Positions 26,472-34,804 of a stretch of 64,000 nucleotides of DNA are shown in pieces. The notes beneath the pieces were generated by a model, which was given only the letters and a program-made list of their open reading frames with translations, was not told the DNA's origin and ran no database searches. A program made the translations under genes and the position numbers. Location: assembly GCF_000430885.1 (NCBI RefSeq), contig NZ_AUMW01000013.1, positions 1-64,000 on the forward strand. Reading direction: 5' to 3'. This DNA is from Desulfotruncus alcoholivorax DSM 16058 (GTDB taxonomy: Bacteria > Bacillota > Desulfotomaculia > Desulfotomaculales > Desulfallaceae). How positions within the stretch are numbered: the first letter of the stretch is position 1; every line of letters begins with the position of its first letter.

Positions 26472-26726
26472 TTAAGGAGTAGGCTGTTGATTAGTTACGT
26501 TCGGGGTGGCGGGCTTATTTCCCTGAGCCAGGCTTTGCTCATAAGCGGCTATCATCTTCTTGACCATGTTACCACCAACAGCGCCGTTTACCCTGGAAGG
26601 AATGTCGCCAAGATAACCCTGGTAGTTTTGGATGCCCAGTTCCGCAGCTGTTTCATATTTAAATTGTTCCATAGCCTGTGAAGCCTGGGGAATTAATTTT
26701 CTATTTGTTCTTTGTCCGGTTGCCAT
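26472..26726 (-). CDS. Small acid-soluble spore protein, alpha/beta type
   Basis: 84 residues. It coats and protects DNA in dormant spores. It carries the germination-protease region KYETAAELGI and the second conserved block GNMVKKMIAAYEQ. AGGAGG-type site before the ATG and a terminator after the stop. Made in the forespore in known spore formers. Confidence 0.93.
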   Translation of the reverse strand: MATGQRTNRKLIPQASQAMEQFKYETAAELGIQNYQGYLGDIPSRVNGAVGGNMVKKMIAAYEQSLAQGNKPATPNVTNQQPTP

Positions 26727-27087
26727 GTTAATTTCCTCCTTTTTTTAATTGATTAAGTTAACTTTCACTAGTATGATTCCCCCAAAATAACTGAGTATGT
26801 GTGACACTTTTTAACGCCCGTTTTAAAAAATAGAGGTAAAGGAATAATCAATCAATACTTAATTTTCAAGTTAACTTAAATAAGCAATATACGCTGTAGT
26901 GTTAGTTAATATTTAATTAAAGGTTTGAGGAATTTTTTGTCGAATAACACCCCATATCAACAGGAAAGGTATGACAGCTATTGAACAAAAAACTATTTTT
27001 TTTGCATTATCAATTATAGCCATTTCAATTTTGTCGCTGGCTCAAAACGCAGCAACTGGACAAGTACAAAACTGGAGGTATATGAAT
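26727..27087. other. AT-rich intergenic region
   Basis: Promoter region between divergent genes. A hydrophobic in-frame stretch precedes the flavin-binding gene (from ATG 26971) but has no proper ribosome binding site and is not counted as coding. Nothing else recognised. Confidence 0.45.
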
Positions 27088-27540
27088 ATGCATAGAGATT
27101 TCTTGACGGAAAGCGAGGCAAGAGCTTTTCTTGCCGGTCAAACCTGGGGCAGATTGGCCACTGTTGGACCGGACGGACCATATATAACACCTCTTCATTA
27201 TGTTTTAAATGATGACAAGATATATTTTCATTCATCAACAGAAGGAAAAAAGTTAGACAACCTTGCGGCTGATAGCAGGGTTTGCTTCGAGGTATCTACT
27301 CTGATTGATATTTTGGAACACCATACCCCCTGTAAATTTTCAACAAGATTTATTAGCGTCCAGGTTTTCGGAAAGGCCTATCTAGTCAAAGAGACAGAGG
27401 AAAAATTAGCCGTCCTAAATTTACTGGCGCAAAGATTTATGAAAAGCGAGTTTGTTCCAGTTGATGCAGCACAAGCATCCAAAGTATCGGTCATTGCCCT
27501 GCATATTGAGCGCATCTCAGGCAGAGAGTCCAAAGACTGA
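27088..27540 (+). CDS. Pyridoxamine 5'-phosphate oxidase-like FMN-binding split-barrel protein
   Basis: 150 residues. The stretch GRLATVGPDGPYITPLHYVL followed by KIYFHSSTEGKKLDNL is typical of the PPOx/nitroimidazole-resistance-like group of small flavoproteins. Probably binds FMN or a related cofactor; substrate unknown. ATG 27088 is chosen because GGAGG ends 9 nt before it and the family starts near HRDFLTESEARAFL. Confidence 0.85.
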   Translation: MHRDFLTESEARAFLAGQTWGRLATVGPDGPYITPLHYVLNDDKIYFHSSTEGKKLDNLAADSRVCFEVSTLIDILEHHTPCKFSTRFISVQVFGKAYLVKETEEKLAVLNLLAQRFMKSEFVPVDAAQASKVSVIALHIERISGRESKD

Positions 27541-27550
27541 CCGAACAAGC

Positions 27551-27590
27551 AAAACCCCTGCGGTATCACTTACCGCAGGGGTTTTATCTG
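27551..27590 (+). terminator. Terminator of the PPOx-like gene
   Basis: AAAACCCCTGCGGTA-TCACT-TACCGCAGGGGTTTT, a 15-bp perfect stem. Confidence 0.85.
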
Positions 27591-27664
27591 GTGACCCATC
27601 CGCGACTCGAACGCGGGACACCCTGATTAAAAGTCAGGTGCTCTACCGACTGAGCTAATGGGTC
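27589..27664 (-). tRNA. tRNA-Lys (anticodon TTT)
   Basis: Cloverleaf on the minus strand: acceptor GACCCAT/ATGGGTC, D-arm AGCTCAGTCGGTAGAGC, anticodon loop with TTT in GACTTTTAATC, T-arm GCGTTCGAGTCGC, encoded CCA. Confidence 0.96.
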
Positions 27665-27711
27665 ATCATGCAGGCCGCAGACGGCCTTATTAATTTATTA
27701 TTAATTTATTT

Positions 27712-27786
27712 TGGCTGGGGCGGCTGGATTCGAACCAACGAATGACGAGTCCAAAGCCCGTTGCCTTACCACTTGGCTACGCCCCA
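27712..27786 (-). tRNA. tRNA-Gln (anticodon TTG)
   Basis: Minus strand: acceptor TGGGGCG/CGCCCCA, D-arm AGCCAAGTGGTAAGGC, anticodon TTG in GCTTTGGAC, T-arm with GGTTCGAATCC, encoded CCA. Confidence 0.96.
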
Positions 27787-27791
27787 AAAAA

Positions 27792-27869
27792 TGGGGTGGG
27801 TGATGGGATTTGAACCCACGACCCCCAGAGCCACAATCTGGTACTCTAACCAGCTGAGCTACACCCACC
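27792..27869 (-). tRNA. tRNA-His (anticodon GTG)
   Basis: Minus strand: acceptor GTGGGTG/CACCCAC with encoded G at -1 opposite C73, anticodon GTG in GATTGTGGC, T-arm GGGTTCAAATCCC, encoded CCA. First of a His-Gln-Lys cluster read on the minus strand. Confidence 0.96.
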
Positions 27870-27966
27870 AGATTAAATTGCCGGGTTTGCCCGGCGCAAG
27901 ATTTATCTTACCATATCTACAGTTACAAGTCAAGAAACAGTTTGATGGAATTGATGGAAATTGAAA

Positions 27967-28455
27967 TTAAATCTTATCCATAGCTTCTTTTAATTTTTGC
28001 CATGTGGTATCAAGAGCCTCGGATATAACCCGCACATCACCCAAAACCGGCATGAAGTTATTATCTCCATTCCACCGCGGAACGATATGAATGTGTAAAT
28101 GTCCCGGAATACCCGCACCGGCAACCTTGCCCAGATTGATTCCCACATTAAAGCCGTCCGGGTTAAAGGCACTGCGCAATACTTTGACCATGTACCGGGT
28201 TGTTGAAAAAAGCTCCTGCATCTCCTCAGGATGTAAATCCTCTATATCTCCAACATGCCTTTTGGGTGCAACCAGCAGGTGCCCGCTGTTATAAGGAAAA
28301 ATGTTTAACATAACAAAAACTTGATTCCCGCGATAAAGAACATGGTTTTCCTGGTCCTTATCACTTGGTGCATTTAATTTTTCACAAAAAACACACTGCG
28401 AGCCTTGATCTTTTCCAACGTAAACGCTGCGCCACGGCGCCCATAGCCTGTCCAA
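27967..28455 (-). CDS. HIT-family nucleotide-binding hydrolase/phosphorylase
   Basis: 162 residues. The histidine triad HLHIHIVPRW sits near residues 118-127. DRLWAPWRSVYV at the N-terminus and CVFCEK are typical of the Ap4A-phosphorylase-like branch. Probably acts on dinucleoside polyphosphates or nucleotidyl conjugates. Reads toward the tRNA cluster. Confidence 0.92.
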   Translation of the reverse strand: MDRLWAPWRSVYVGKDQGSQCVFCEKLNAPSDKDQENHVLYRGNQVFVMLNIFPYNSGHLLVAPKRHVGDIEDLHPEEMQELFSTTRYMVKVLRSAFNPDGFNVGINLGKVAGAGIPGHLHIHIVPRWNGDNNFMPVLGDVRVISEALDTTWQKLKEAMDKI

Positions 28456-28539
28456 GCAGCTTACCTCCCAAAAGTTTGCTTTTTGATCAATTCTATGTTA
28501 CCGGGTGTAATCCTGCCGACACAGCATAATTCGCCCCGG

Positions 28540-29217
28540 CTATTTGCGGTGCCAAACATCCATTTCAGGGTAGTATTTATAAGATTGGCCATTGCCTTCA
28601 CCAAAGTAATAAAAAGCTATCAGTTCCCCCCTGTTATTAAAACAAACTTCTCCCGAAGCCTCCCAGTGGGGACAAATTAATTCATTGTATAAGATAATTT
28701 GTACCAGATTATCTTTTACATGCAGAAAATCCAAAAACTTATATAAAACTCCAAGGGCCCGGGTTCTGTCTTCCCCGTGGTCCCAAATTCCGTATTTTTC
28801 ACGACCCAGCATGCTGCGCAGCAACTGGGGATTATACACTACCACATGACTAAACAAATCAGGCTGCTCCAAACCCCGGCCGCATCGCCACAGAGGTTGG
28901 TTAACGACTTTGATCATGGCTCTCCTTAGCGCTACTATTAAGTTTTCCCTGTCAACCACCGTGGCCAGGCAGACCTCACGGGATATATCCAGATTATATT
29001 TGTGCAAGTTATAATCCTTTTGGCCCATTAAATCCTGTATTTTGAACCCGGGCCTGCTGCCAAAATAAGAAAACCGTTTTTCCTTAACCAGATTTGCTAT
29101 AATACGTTCCGGCAAGTCTATTAAAATGTCGTCCAAAATAATGCGCTCAATCATGTCAAAACCAAAGTCACAGCTCACCTCGCTGCCGTCTTCGGTCACC
29201 CCTGCGATGTAGTACAA
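28540..29217 (-). CDS. Hypothetical protein
   Basis: 225 residues starting at TTG 29217 (MYYIAGVTEDGSEVS), chosen because GGAGGTG lies 6 nt upstream. Longer in-frame starts include a hydrophobic stretch that overlaps the upstream terminator. The protein is soluble and has paired hydrophobic and charged segments; I recognise no domain. The C-terminus is rich in Tyr/Trp (FYYFGEGNGQSYKYY). Confidence 0.6.
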   Translation of the reverse strand: MYYIAGVTEDGSEVSCDFGFDMIERIILDDILIDLPERIIANLVKEKRFSYFGSRPGFKIQDLMGQKDYNLHKYNLDISREVCLATVVDRENLIVALRRAMIKVVNQPLWRCGRGLEQPDLFSHVVVYNPQLLRSMLGREKYGIWDHGEDRTRALGVLYKFLDFLHVKDNLVQIILYNELICPHWEASGEVCFNNRGELIAFYYFGEGNGQSYKYYPEMDVWHRK

Positions 29218-29344
29218 ACTGTTCACCTCCATGATAATTATGATAAATGCTTTGCGCCCGGCCAACAACGGCTTAATAATGTCGTTTCCTGGCTTCATAT
29301 AGGGGTGATAAAGACAAAATTCGCAAGTTAAGCAGACTAAGTAA

Positions 29345-29383
29345 AAAAACAAATAAAAACCCATATCCTTGGCGGATATGGGT
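29345..29383 (-). terminator. Terminator downstream of the SASP-ferredoxin frame
   Basis: Minus strand: ACCCATATCC-GCCAA-GGATATGGGT followed by TTTTTATTTGTTTTTTT. Confidence 0.85.
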
Positions 29384-29408
29384 GATTGAACAGTTGTTAA
29401 ATAAAAAA

Positions 29409-29708
29409 TTAATTTTCGGTTAAAGTGATAGCTTCATTGGGGCAAACGCTGACACAGGTTTCACAACCCAGGCAGTCGCTGGGGTCACCGGCAACAGAGG
29501 CTTTGTCGCCAACCATTTCAAGAATGTCCGCCGGGCGGATTTACATCATGTTTTGTTCAACTTTCTGAATTGCCAGTTTTACAAAATTACCGCAGTTTTT
29601 TGAGCTCACGTGACCGAAATACAAACTACCCCCATAGGTAACCTTATCAGCCACGCCTAACTCTTGAGCAAATTCGAATTTTGTCCGGTCGGAAAGATAT
29701 TTGGCCAT
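29409..29708 (-). pseudogene. SASP-like N-terminus plus [4Fe-4S] ferredoxin C-terminus, split by in-frame TAA
   Basis: One frame of 99 sense codons with a TAA at 29541-29543 (codon 56). Codons 1-55 form a short alpha/beta SASP-like protein: KFEFAQELGV resembles the germination-protease site, and CGNFVKLAIQKVEQ resembles the second SASP block. After the stop the same frame continues into IRPADILEMVGDKAS and the single-cluster motif CLGCETCVSVCPNEAIT. GGGAGG precedes ATG 29708. The ferredoxin half has no well-placed start of its own (only an internal ATG in EMVGDK). Either one gene is broken by a nonsense mutation, or the SASP is complete and the rest is a remnant or reinitiated gene. Confidence 0.6.
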
Positions 29709-29877
29709 TTTTTATACCTCCCATTTTAATCTCTGCTTTTTTATTATCTGTTTTAAAGAATAAAAAATACTGCTCAATATTTTCAAAAATTTTTAGAGAA
29801 AAAAAATAAATAATAGGACTTAAAGCCCAAATGGTTAAATTATAAGTGTTTTGTCATTTAACTCGGGGGAGGAACCT

Positions 29878-30876
29878 ATGTGCCAACAATTGCTTGAGGT
29901 CAATAATTTGAAAACTCATTTCTTTACCAGAGCCGGGGTCGTTAAAGCTGTAAACGGAGTAAGTTTCAGCCTGGCAGAAAGGGAAACCCTGGGCATTGTC
30001 GGAGAATCAGGCTCCGGCAAAACCATCACGGCGATGTCGATAATGCGCCTGGTACCCTCACCACCCGGCAAAATTGTCGAAGGCAAGATTTTATACAAAG
30101 GCAAAGACCTTGTCTCTGTGAAAGAACCGGAAATGAGGGAAATTCGGGGTAACCAGATATCCATGATTTTTCAAGACCCCATGACCTCCCTCAACCCTGT
30201 TTTAACTATCGGTTTTCAAATTGCCGAAGTGCTGGTGATGCACCGCAAAATAAGTAAAAAGGAAGCCGGCTCCCGCGCAATCGAAATGTTAAGGCAAGTA
30301 GGCATACCGGAACCGGAAAAAAGAGCGGCCTGTTACCCGCACCAATTAAGCGGCGGCATGCGCCAGCGGGCCATGATCGCCATGGCCCTGGCCTGTAACC
30401 CCAGCCTGCTCATCGCGGACGAGCCGACAACAGCCCTGGATGTGACAATTCAGGCGCAAATCCTGGACTTGATGCAAAAATTACAGGAGAGAACCGGTAC
30501 CGCAATCATCATGATAACCCATGACCTTGGAGTTGTGGCGGAATTATGCCGAAAGGTGCTGGTTATGTACGCCGGCGAGCCCGTTGAGCAAGGCGACGTG
30601 GAAACTATTTTCAACAGTCCATGTCATCCTTATACCCGTGGTTTATTAAGCTCCTTGCCAGTGTTGGAAACAGACGAAAAAATCAGGCTAACCCCTATTG
30701 ATGGAACACCCCCCGATTTAAAAAATTTGCCGCCTGGCTGCAATTTCGCTTCCCGCTGCCAAGAAGCGCGGGACGTCTGCCGGCAAACAAAACCTGTGCC
30801 GGTAGAGATTAAACCAGGCCACACCGTGGTGTGTCATTGTTATATAACCAAGGAGTCAGAAGTCAGGAGTCAGTAG
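29878..30876 (+). CDS. Dipeptide/oligopeptide ABC transporter ATP-binding protein (DppD/OppD type)
   Basis: 332 residues. Walker A GESGSGKT, signature [15 protein letters not shown], Walker [14 protein letters not shown]-loop ITHDLG, and the C-terminal oligopeptide-transporter extension with CNFASRC. GGGGGAGG precedes ATG 29878. It opens a five-gene operon (ATPase, ATPase, binding protein, two permeases). The last eight codons and the stop lie in a dispersed repeat (AGTCAGGAGTCAG), so the C-terminal tail is repeat-derived. Confidence 0.92.
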   Translation: MCQQLLEVNNLKTHFFTRAGVVKAVNGVSFSLAERETLGIVGESGSGKTITAMSIMRLVPSPPGKIVEGKILYKGKDLVSVKEPEMREIRGNQISMIFQDPMTSLNPVLTIGFQIAEVLVMHRKISKKEAGSRAIEMLRQVGIPEPEKRAACYPHQLSGGMRQRAMIAMALACNPSLLIADEPTTALDVTIQAQILDLMQKLQERTGTAIIMITHDLGVVAELCRKVLVMYAGEPVEQGDVETIFNSPCHPYTRGLLSSLPVLETDEKIRLTPIDGTPPDLKNLPPGCNFASRCQEARDVCRQTKPVPVEIKPGHTVVCHCYITKESEVRSQ

Positions 30877-30934
30877 CTTTGAATAAGAGAACGGTTGATC
30901 GTCTTGAAACATTCCGAATTCTGAATGTCTGAAC
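30852..30934 (+). repeat. Dispersed repeat family A, copy 1
   Basis: Starts GGAGTCAGAAGTCAGGAGTC and continues through AATAAGAGAACGGTTGATCG to CCGAATTCTGAATG. Related copies are at 49396-49494 (inverted) and 57919-58008. It overlaps the 3' end of the dppD-type gene. Confidence 0.75.
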
Positions 30935-30938
30935 AGAC

Positions 30939-30986
30939 TTCCGTGCCGCTGATGCGGCACCGGCAGAAGATGACAGTAACGAGGTG
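30939..30986 (+). repeat. Dispersed repeat family P, copy 1
   Basis: CCGTGCCGCTGATGCGGCAC then CGGCAGAAGATGA. A palindromic GTGCCGC/GCGGCAC head is followed by a conserved CRGCAGARGATKA tail. Also at 36030-36142 and 62658-62700. Confidence 0.65.
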
Positions 30987-30994
30987 TAATATAG

Positions 30995-31966
30995 ATGTCA
31001 GCGGCCGAGCCTCTGTTAAAAATTGAAAATTTAAAAAAATATTTCCCCATAACCAAGGGTATTATTCCCAGAGCCGCCGGCAATGTAAAAGCGGTTGACG
31101 GTATCAGCCTGGAGGTACAAAAGGGCGAGATCCTTGGACTGGTGGGAGAAAGCGGGTGCGGTAAATCAACTGCAGGGCGGTTGATTGTACGCTTGCTGGA
31201 ACCAACGGAGGGCACAATAACCTTCCAGGGACGGGATATCACCCATTTGGATCAAGCCGGGCTTCGCCCCCTGCGCAGCAAAATTCAAATGGTTTTCCAG
31301 GACCCTTACGCTTCTCTAAACCCGCGCATGTCTGTGGGCGACATAATCGCCGAGCCCATGCTGGTCAACAAACTGGCTGCCGGAAAGGATTTACGGGACC
31401 GGGTTAAATCACTCCTGGAAACAGTAGGCCTGAACGCATCTCACGCCGCCAGGTACCCGCACGAGTTCAGCGGCGGCCAGCGGCAAAGGATCGGCATTGC
31501 CAGAGCCCTTTCTGTGAATCCCGAGCTGATCATATGCGACGAACCGGTTTCGGCCCTTGATGTATCAATTCAGGCCCAGGTTATTAACCTGCTTGAAGAT
31601 TTGCAAAATAATTTTGCTTTGACCTTGATATTCATTTCCCATGATTTGAGCGTGGTTAAGCATATCAGCAACCGGGTGGCGGTAATGTACCTGGGCAAGA
31701 TAATGGAACTTGCCGGTTACCGCCGGCTTTACGCCAGTCCCCGGCACCCGTACACCAGAGCACTGTTGTCTGCCATCCCAGTGCCAAAACCCAACCAGGT
31801 CAAGGAAAGAGTTTTATTGACGGGAGATGTTCCCAGTCCCATTAATCCTCCCCCGGGCTGCAGGTTTCACACCCGCTGTCCCGAAGCCAAAGAAATATGC
31901 CGGGCTGTGGAACCCCCGCTCAGAGATACCGGGTCAGGACATCACGTGGCATGTCATTTAAGTTAA
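30995..31966 (+). CDS. Dipeptide/oligopeptide ABC transporter ATP-binding protein (DppF/OppF type)
   Basis: 323 residues. Walker A GESGCGKST, Q-loop FQDPYASLNPRM, signature FSGGQRQRIGIARAL, Walker B IICDEPVSALD and H-loop FISHDLS. The C-terminal extension has CRFHTRC. GAGGTG precedes ATG 30995. Second of the paired ATPases that energise the importer. About 120 nt of repeat DNA separates it from the first ATPase gene. Confidence 0.93.
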   Translation: MSAAEPLLKIENLKKYFPITKGIIPRAAGNVKAVDGISLEVQKGEILGLVGESGCGKSTAGRLIVRLLEPTEGTITFQGRDITHLDQAGLRPLRSKIQMVFQDPYASLNPRMSVGDIIAEPMLVNKLAAGKDLRDRVKSLLETVGLNASHAARYPHEFSGGQRQRIGIARALSVNPELIICDEPVSALDVSIQAQVINLLEDLQNNFALTLIFISHDLSVVKHISNRVAVMYLGKIMELAGYRRLYASPRHPYTRALLSAIPVPKPNQVKERVLLTGDVPSPINPPPGCRFHTRCPEAKEICRAVEPPLRDTGSGHHVACHLS

Positions 31967-32052
31967 CCAAGTAATATCCAAGGAGGTGGTTGCAGCCGGA
32001 TTGCGGTATAATCGGTTTTCTTCAGGCTATCTAAAATGAGGAGGTAGAATTA

Positions 32053-33675
32053 GTGAAACGAAGAGTATTTTTGTTCTGCTCGCTGGTGGTGCTGGCTTTG
32101 TCGCTTCTCGCGGCAGGTTGCGGAGGTTCCAAAGAGGAAGCCAAAGACGGCAGCGCAGCCGGAATGAAAAAATCGGAGAACGTACTGGTATGGGGACGCG
32201 GCGGCGACTCGCCCACTCTTGACCCGGCCGTCGCCACTGACGGTGAAGCCGCCAAGGTTACTATCAACATTTTCGACACCCTGGTGGAATATAAACCCGA
32301 GAACACCGAGGTTCGCCCCGCGCTGGCCAAAGAATGGTCCGTTTCAGAAGACGGTCTGGTCTGGACCTTTAAGCTGCGGGATGACGTTAAATTCCACGAC
32401 GGAACCCCCTTTAACGCCGATGCGGTTGTCTACAACTTCAACCGCTGGATGAAAAAAGACCACCCGCTGAATCAAGGCGAATGCAAGTACTGGATGTATA
32501 TGTTCAACGGTTATGACGCCGACAGTATTGTCAAATCCGTGGAGAAGACCGGCGACTATGAAGTTAAAATTACCCTGCGTGAACCATCCGCACCCTTCAT
32601 TCAGAACCTGGCCATGTTCCCCTTCGCCATTGCCAGCCCCACCGCACTGGAGAAATACGGCGCAGATTTCTTTAAACACCCGGTGGGCACCGGCCCGTTC
32701 AAGTTCGCGGAATGGGTTCCCGATGACAAGATTGTGCTGGAGAAAAACAATGACTACTGGGGTGAAAAGGCCAAAGTCGACAAGGTCGTGTTCCGCTCCA
32801 TACCGGATAACTCAGCCCGTTTCATGGAACTGCAGGCGGGAACCATCGATATGATGGACGGCATCAACCCCGATGACGTTGCAGCCGCCAAGAGCAATGA
32901 GAATTTCCAGATCATTCTCAGGCCCAGTATGAACATTGGCTACCTGGCCATGAATATGGAAAAAGAACCTTTTGACAACTTAAAAGTGCGCCAGGCCATC
33001 AGCCACGCTATCAACAAGCAGGCCATCATCGACGCGTTCTTTGCCGGGCTGGCCAAACCGGCCAAAAACCCGATGCCGCCTTCACTTTGGGGTTATAATG
33101 ACGATATTACGGATTACGAATACGATCCCGCCAAAGCAAAAGCGTTACTGGCCGAAGCAGGTTATCCCGACGGCTTTGAAACTACCTTGTGGGCCATGCC
33201 GGTGCCCAGGCCTTATATGCAGCAGCCGCAGAAAATTGCGGAAGCTATCCAGGCCGACCTGGCAGCCGTAGGCATCAAGGCTAAAATCGTCAGCTACGAA
33301 TGGGGCCAATACCTGGAGAAAGCTGAAGACGGCGATCACGATATGGTCCTGCTGGGTTGGACCGGCGACAACGGCGACCCGGACAATTTCCTGTATGTAT
33401 TACTGGACAAGGACAATGCCGTCAAAGGCAGTTCTTCCAACTATGCCTTCTATAAAAACGACCAGGTCCATGACCTGTTGATCAAAGCCCAACGCGAAAT
33501 GGATCAGGACAAGAGAGCGGATCTTTATAAGCGGGCCCAGGAAATCATTCACAATGACGCTCCCATGGTGCCGCTTGACCACTCCACCGACCCCATTATA
33601 TTAATGAAGTACGTCAAGGGGTATGTGCCTCACCCCACCGGTGTTGAGAAAATCAATACCGTAAGCGTTCAATAA
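32053..33675 (+). CDS. Dipeptide/oligopeptide ABC transporter substrate-binding lipoprotein (family 5)
   Basis: 540 residues. A lipoprotein signal peptide ends at LLAAGC with Cys23 as the lipidated residue. The solute-binding family 5 signature spans AKEWSVSEDGLVWTFKLRDD and KFHDGTPFNADAVVYNFNR. Mature protein sits on the outer face of the membrane. The start is GTG 32053, with GAGGAGG upstream. Ligand (dipeptide, oligopeptide, nickel complex or other) cannot be decided from sequence. Confidence 0.94.
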   Translation: MKRRVFLFCSLVVLALSLLAAGCGGSKEEAKDGSAAGMKKSENVLVWGRGGDSPTLDPAVATDGEAAKVTINIFDTLVEYKPENTEVRPALAKEWSVSEDGLVWTFKLRDDVKFHDGTPFNADAVVYNFNRWMKKDHPLNQGECKYWMYMFNGYDADSIVKSVEKTGDYEVKITLREPSAPFIQNLAMFPFAIASPTALEKYGADFFKHPVGTGPFKFAEWVPDDKIVLEKNNDYWGEKAKVDKVVFRSIPDNSARFMELQAGTIDMMDGINPDDVAAAKSNENFQIILRPSMNIGYLAMNMEKEPFDNLKVRQAISHAINKQAIIDAFFAGLAKPAKNPMPPSLWGYNDDITDYEYDPAKAKALLAEAGYPDGFETTLWAMPVPRPYMQQPQKIAEAIQADLAAVGIKAKIVSYEWGQYLEKAEDGDHDMVLLGWTGDNGDPDNFLYVLLDKDNAVKGSSSNYAFYKNDQVHDLLIKAQREMDQDKRADLYKRAQEIIHNDAPMVPLDHSTDPIILMKYVKGYVPHPTGVEKINTVSVQ

Positions 33676-33695
33676 ACTACAGCTTTTAATCTCGT

Positions 33696-33728
33696 TTTGA
33701 CCGGCAAGCCGGCCGGCTGCCGGTCAAA
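33696..33728 (+). promoter_or_regulatory. GC-rich hairpin between the binding-protein and permease genes
   Basis: TTTGACCGGCA pairs with TGCCGGTCAAA around a self-complementary GCCGGCCGGC core, followed by CCTCTTT. A likely mRNA-stabilising or attenuating hairpin, which would raise binding protein over permease levels. Confidence 0.7.
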
Positions 33729-33739
33729 CCTCTTTAATC

Positions 33740-33768
33740 GGGGACATTCCCCCACAGGGTGTGTCCCC
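33740..33768. repeat. Palindromic GGGGACA repeat (family R), copy 1
   Basis: GGGGACATTCCCCCACAGGG then TGTGTCCCC. Shares the GGGGACA...TGTCCCC core with the other family members. Confidence 0.7.
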
Positions 33769-33789
33769 TTCATTTCAAGGGGGATAACA

Positions 33790-34794
33790 ATGCTCAATTA
33801 TATTATTAAAAGATTGATAATGATCATTCCGGTGATCATCGGCGTGTCGATATTATCTTTTATGCTCATTCACCTGGTACCCGGCGACCCGGCCCGGATG
33901 ATGCTGGGCGAAAGGGCAACCCCCAAGGCGATGCAAGAATTAAGGGAAACACTGGGGCTGAACGACCCGTTGCCGGTTCAGTACCTTCGTTTCGCCAACC
34001 ACGCCCTGCACGGAGATTTGGGCAGCTCGATCAGGAGCAAGTTGCCTGTCACCGAGGAAATGGCCAATAAATTCCCGGCAACTTTAGAGTTGTCCTGTTT
34101 TGCCATGCTTATCGCCGTTCTAGCCGGCGGCCTGGCAGGAATAATCTCATCAGTTAAGCCCTATTCATTATTTGATAATCTCTCCATGGGGGCGGCCCTA
34201 TTCGGGGTCTCTATCCCCATTTTCTGGCTTGGCCTGATGATGATCTGGTTCTTTGGGGTGAACCTGCACATTTTACCGCCTTCCGGAAGGATCAGTGTGG
34301 GAGTGGAGTTGCATAAAATTACCAACATATATCTCCTTGACAGCATTATTACGGGGAACTGGAAGGCATTTAAAGATGTGCTGGCGCATATTATCATGCC
34401 GTCCCTCGCGCTTTCCACCATCCCTATGGCGATGATCGCCCGGGTTACCCGTTCCAGTATGCTGGAGGTTCTGGGGCAGGATTATATCCGCACGGCCTGG
34501 GCCAAGGGGTTGCCCGGCCGGCTGGTTATCTTCCGGCACGCCCTGAAAAACGCTTTTCTGCCTGTACTGACGGTAATCGGCCTTCAATTTGGCTACCTGT
34601 TGGGCGGCGCCGTGATGACCGAGGCTATTTTTTCCTGGCCCGGTGTCGGCCGCTGGCTGTTCGTAGCTATTTCGGCCAGAGACATCCCCATTGTCCAGGG
34701 CGGCATACTGATGGTGGCACTGGTGTTTGTAATCATCAACCTGATCGTGGATATACTTTATACCTATGTTGATCCCAGGATCCGATTTGACTAG
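33790..34794 (+). CDS. Dipeptide/oligopeptide ABC transporter permease (DppB/OppB type)
   Basis: 334 residues with six membrane segments. N-terminal YIIKRLIMIIPVIIG and LIHLVPGDPA are typical of DppB. The cytoplasmic coupling motif is seen in RTAWAKGLPGRLVIFRHALKNA. The start is ATG 33790 after AAGGGGG; the longer in-frame version would read through the repeat and hairpin and is rejected. Confidence 0.93.
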   Translation: MLNYIIKRLIMIIPVIIGVSILSFMLIHLVPGDPARMMLGERATPKAMQELRETLGLNDPLPVQYLRFANHALHGDLGSSIRSKLPVTEEMANKFPATLELSCFAMLIAVLAGGLAGIISSVKPYSLFDNLSMGAALFGVSIPIFWLGLMMIWFFGVNLHILPPSGRISVGVELHKITNIYLLDSIITGNWKAFKDVLAHIIMPSLALSTIPMAMIARVTRSSMLEVLGQDYIRTAWAKGLPGRLVIFRHALKNAFLPVLTVIGLQFGYLLGGAVMTEAIFSWPGVGRWLFVAISARDIPIVQGGILMVALVFVIINLIVDILYTYVDPRIRFD

Positions 34795-34804
34795 GAGGTT
34801 AAAC

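Noticed and set aside
26971-27087. Hydrophobic N-terminal extension of the FMN-binding protein
   Set aside because: The GGAGG site and family alignment support the ATG at 27088; the upstream ATG has no site.
27452-27964. Short open frames over the tRNA cluster
   Set aside because: They coincide with three complete cloverleaf tRNA genes.
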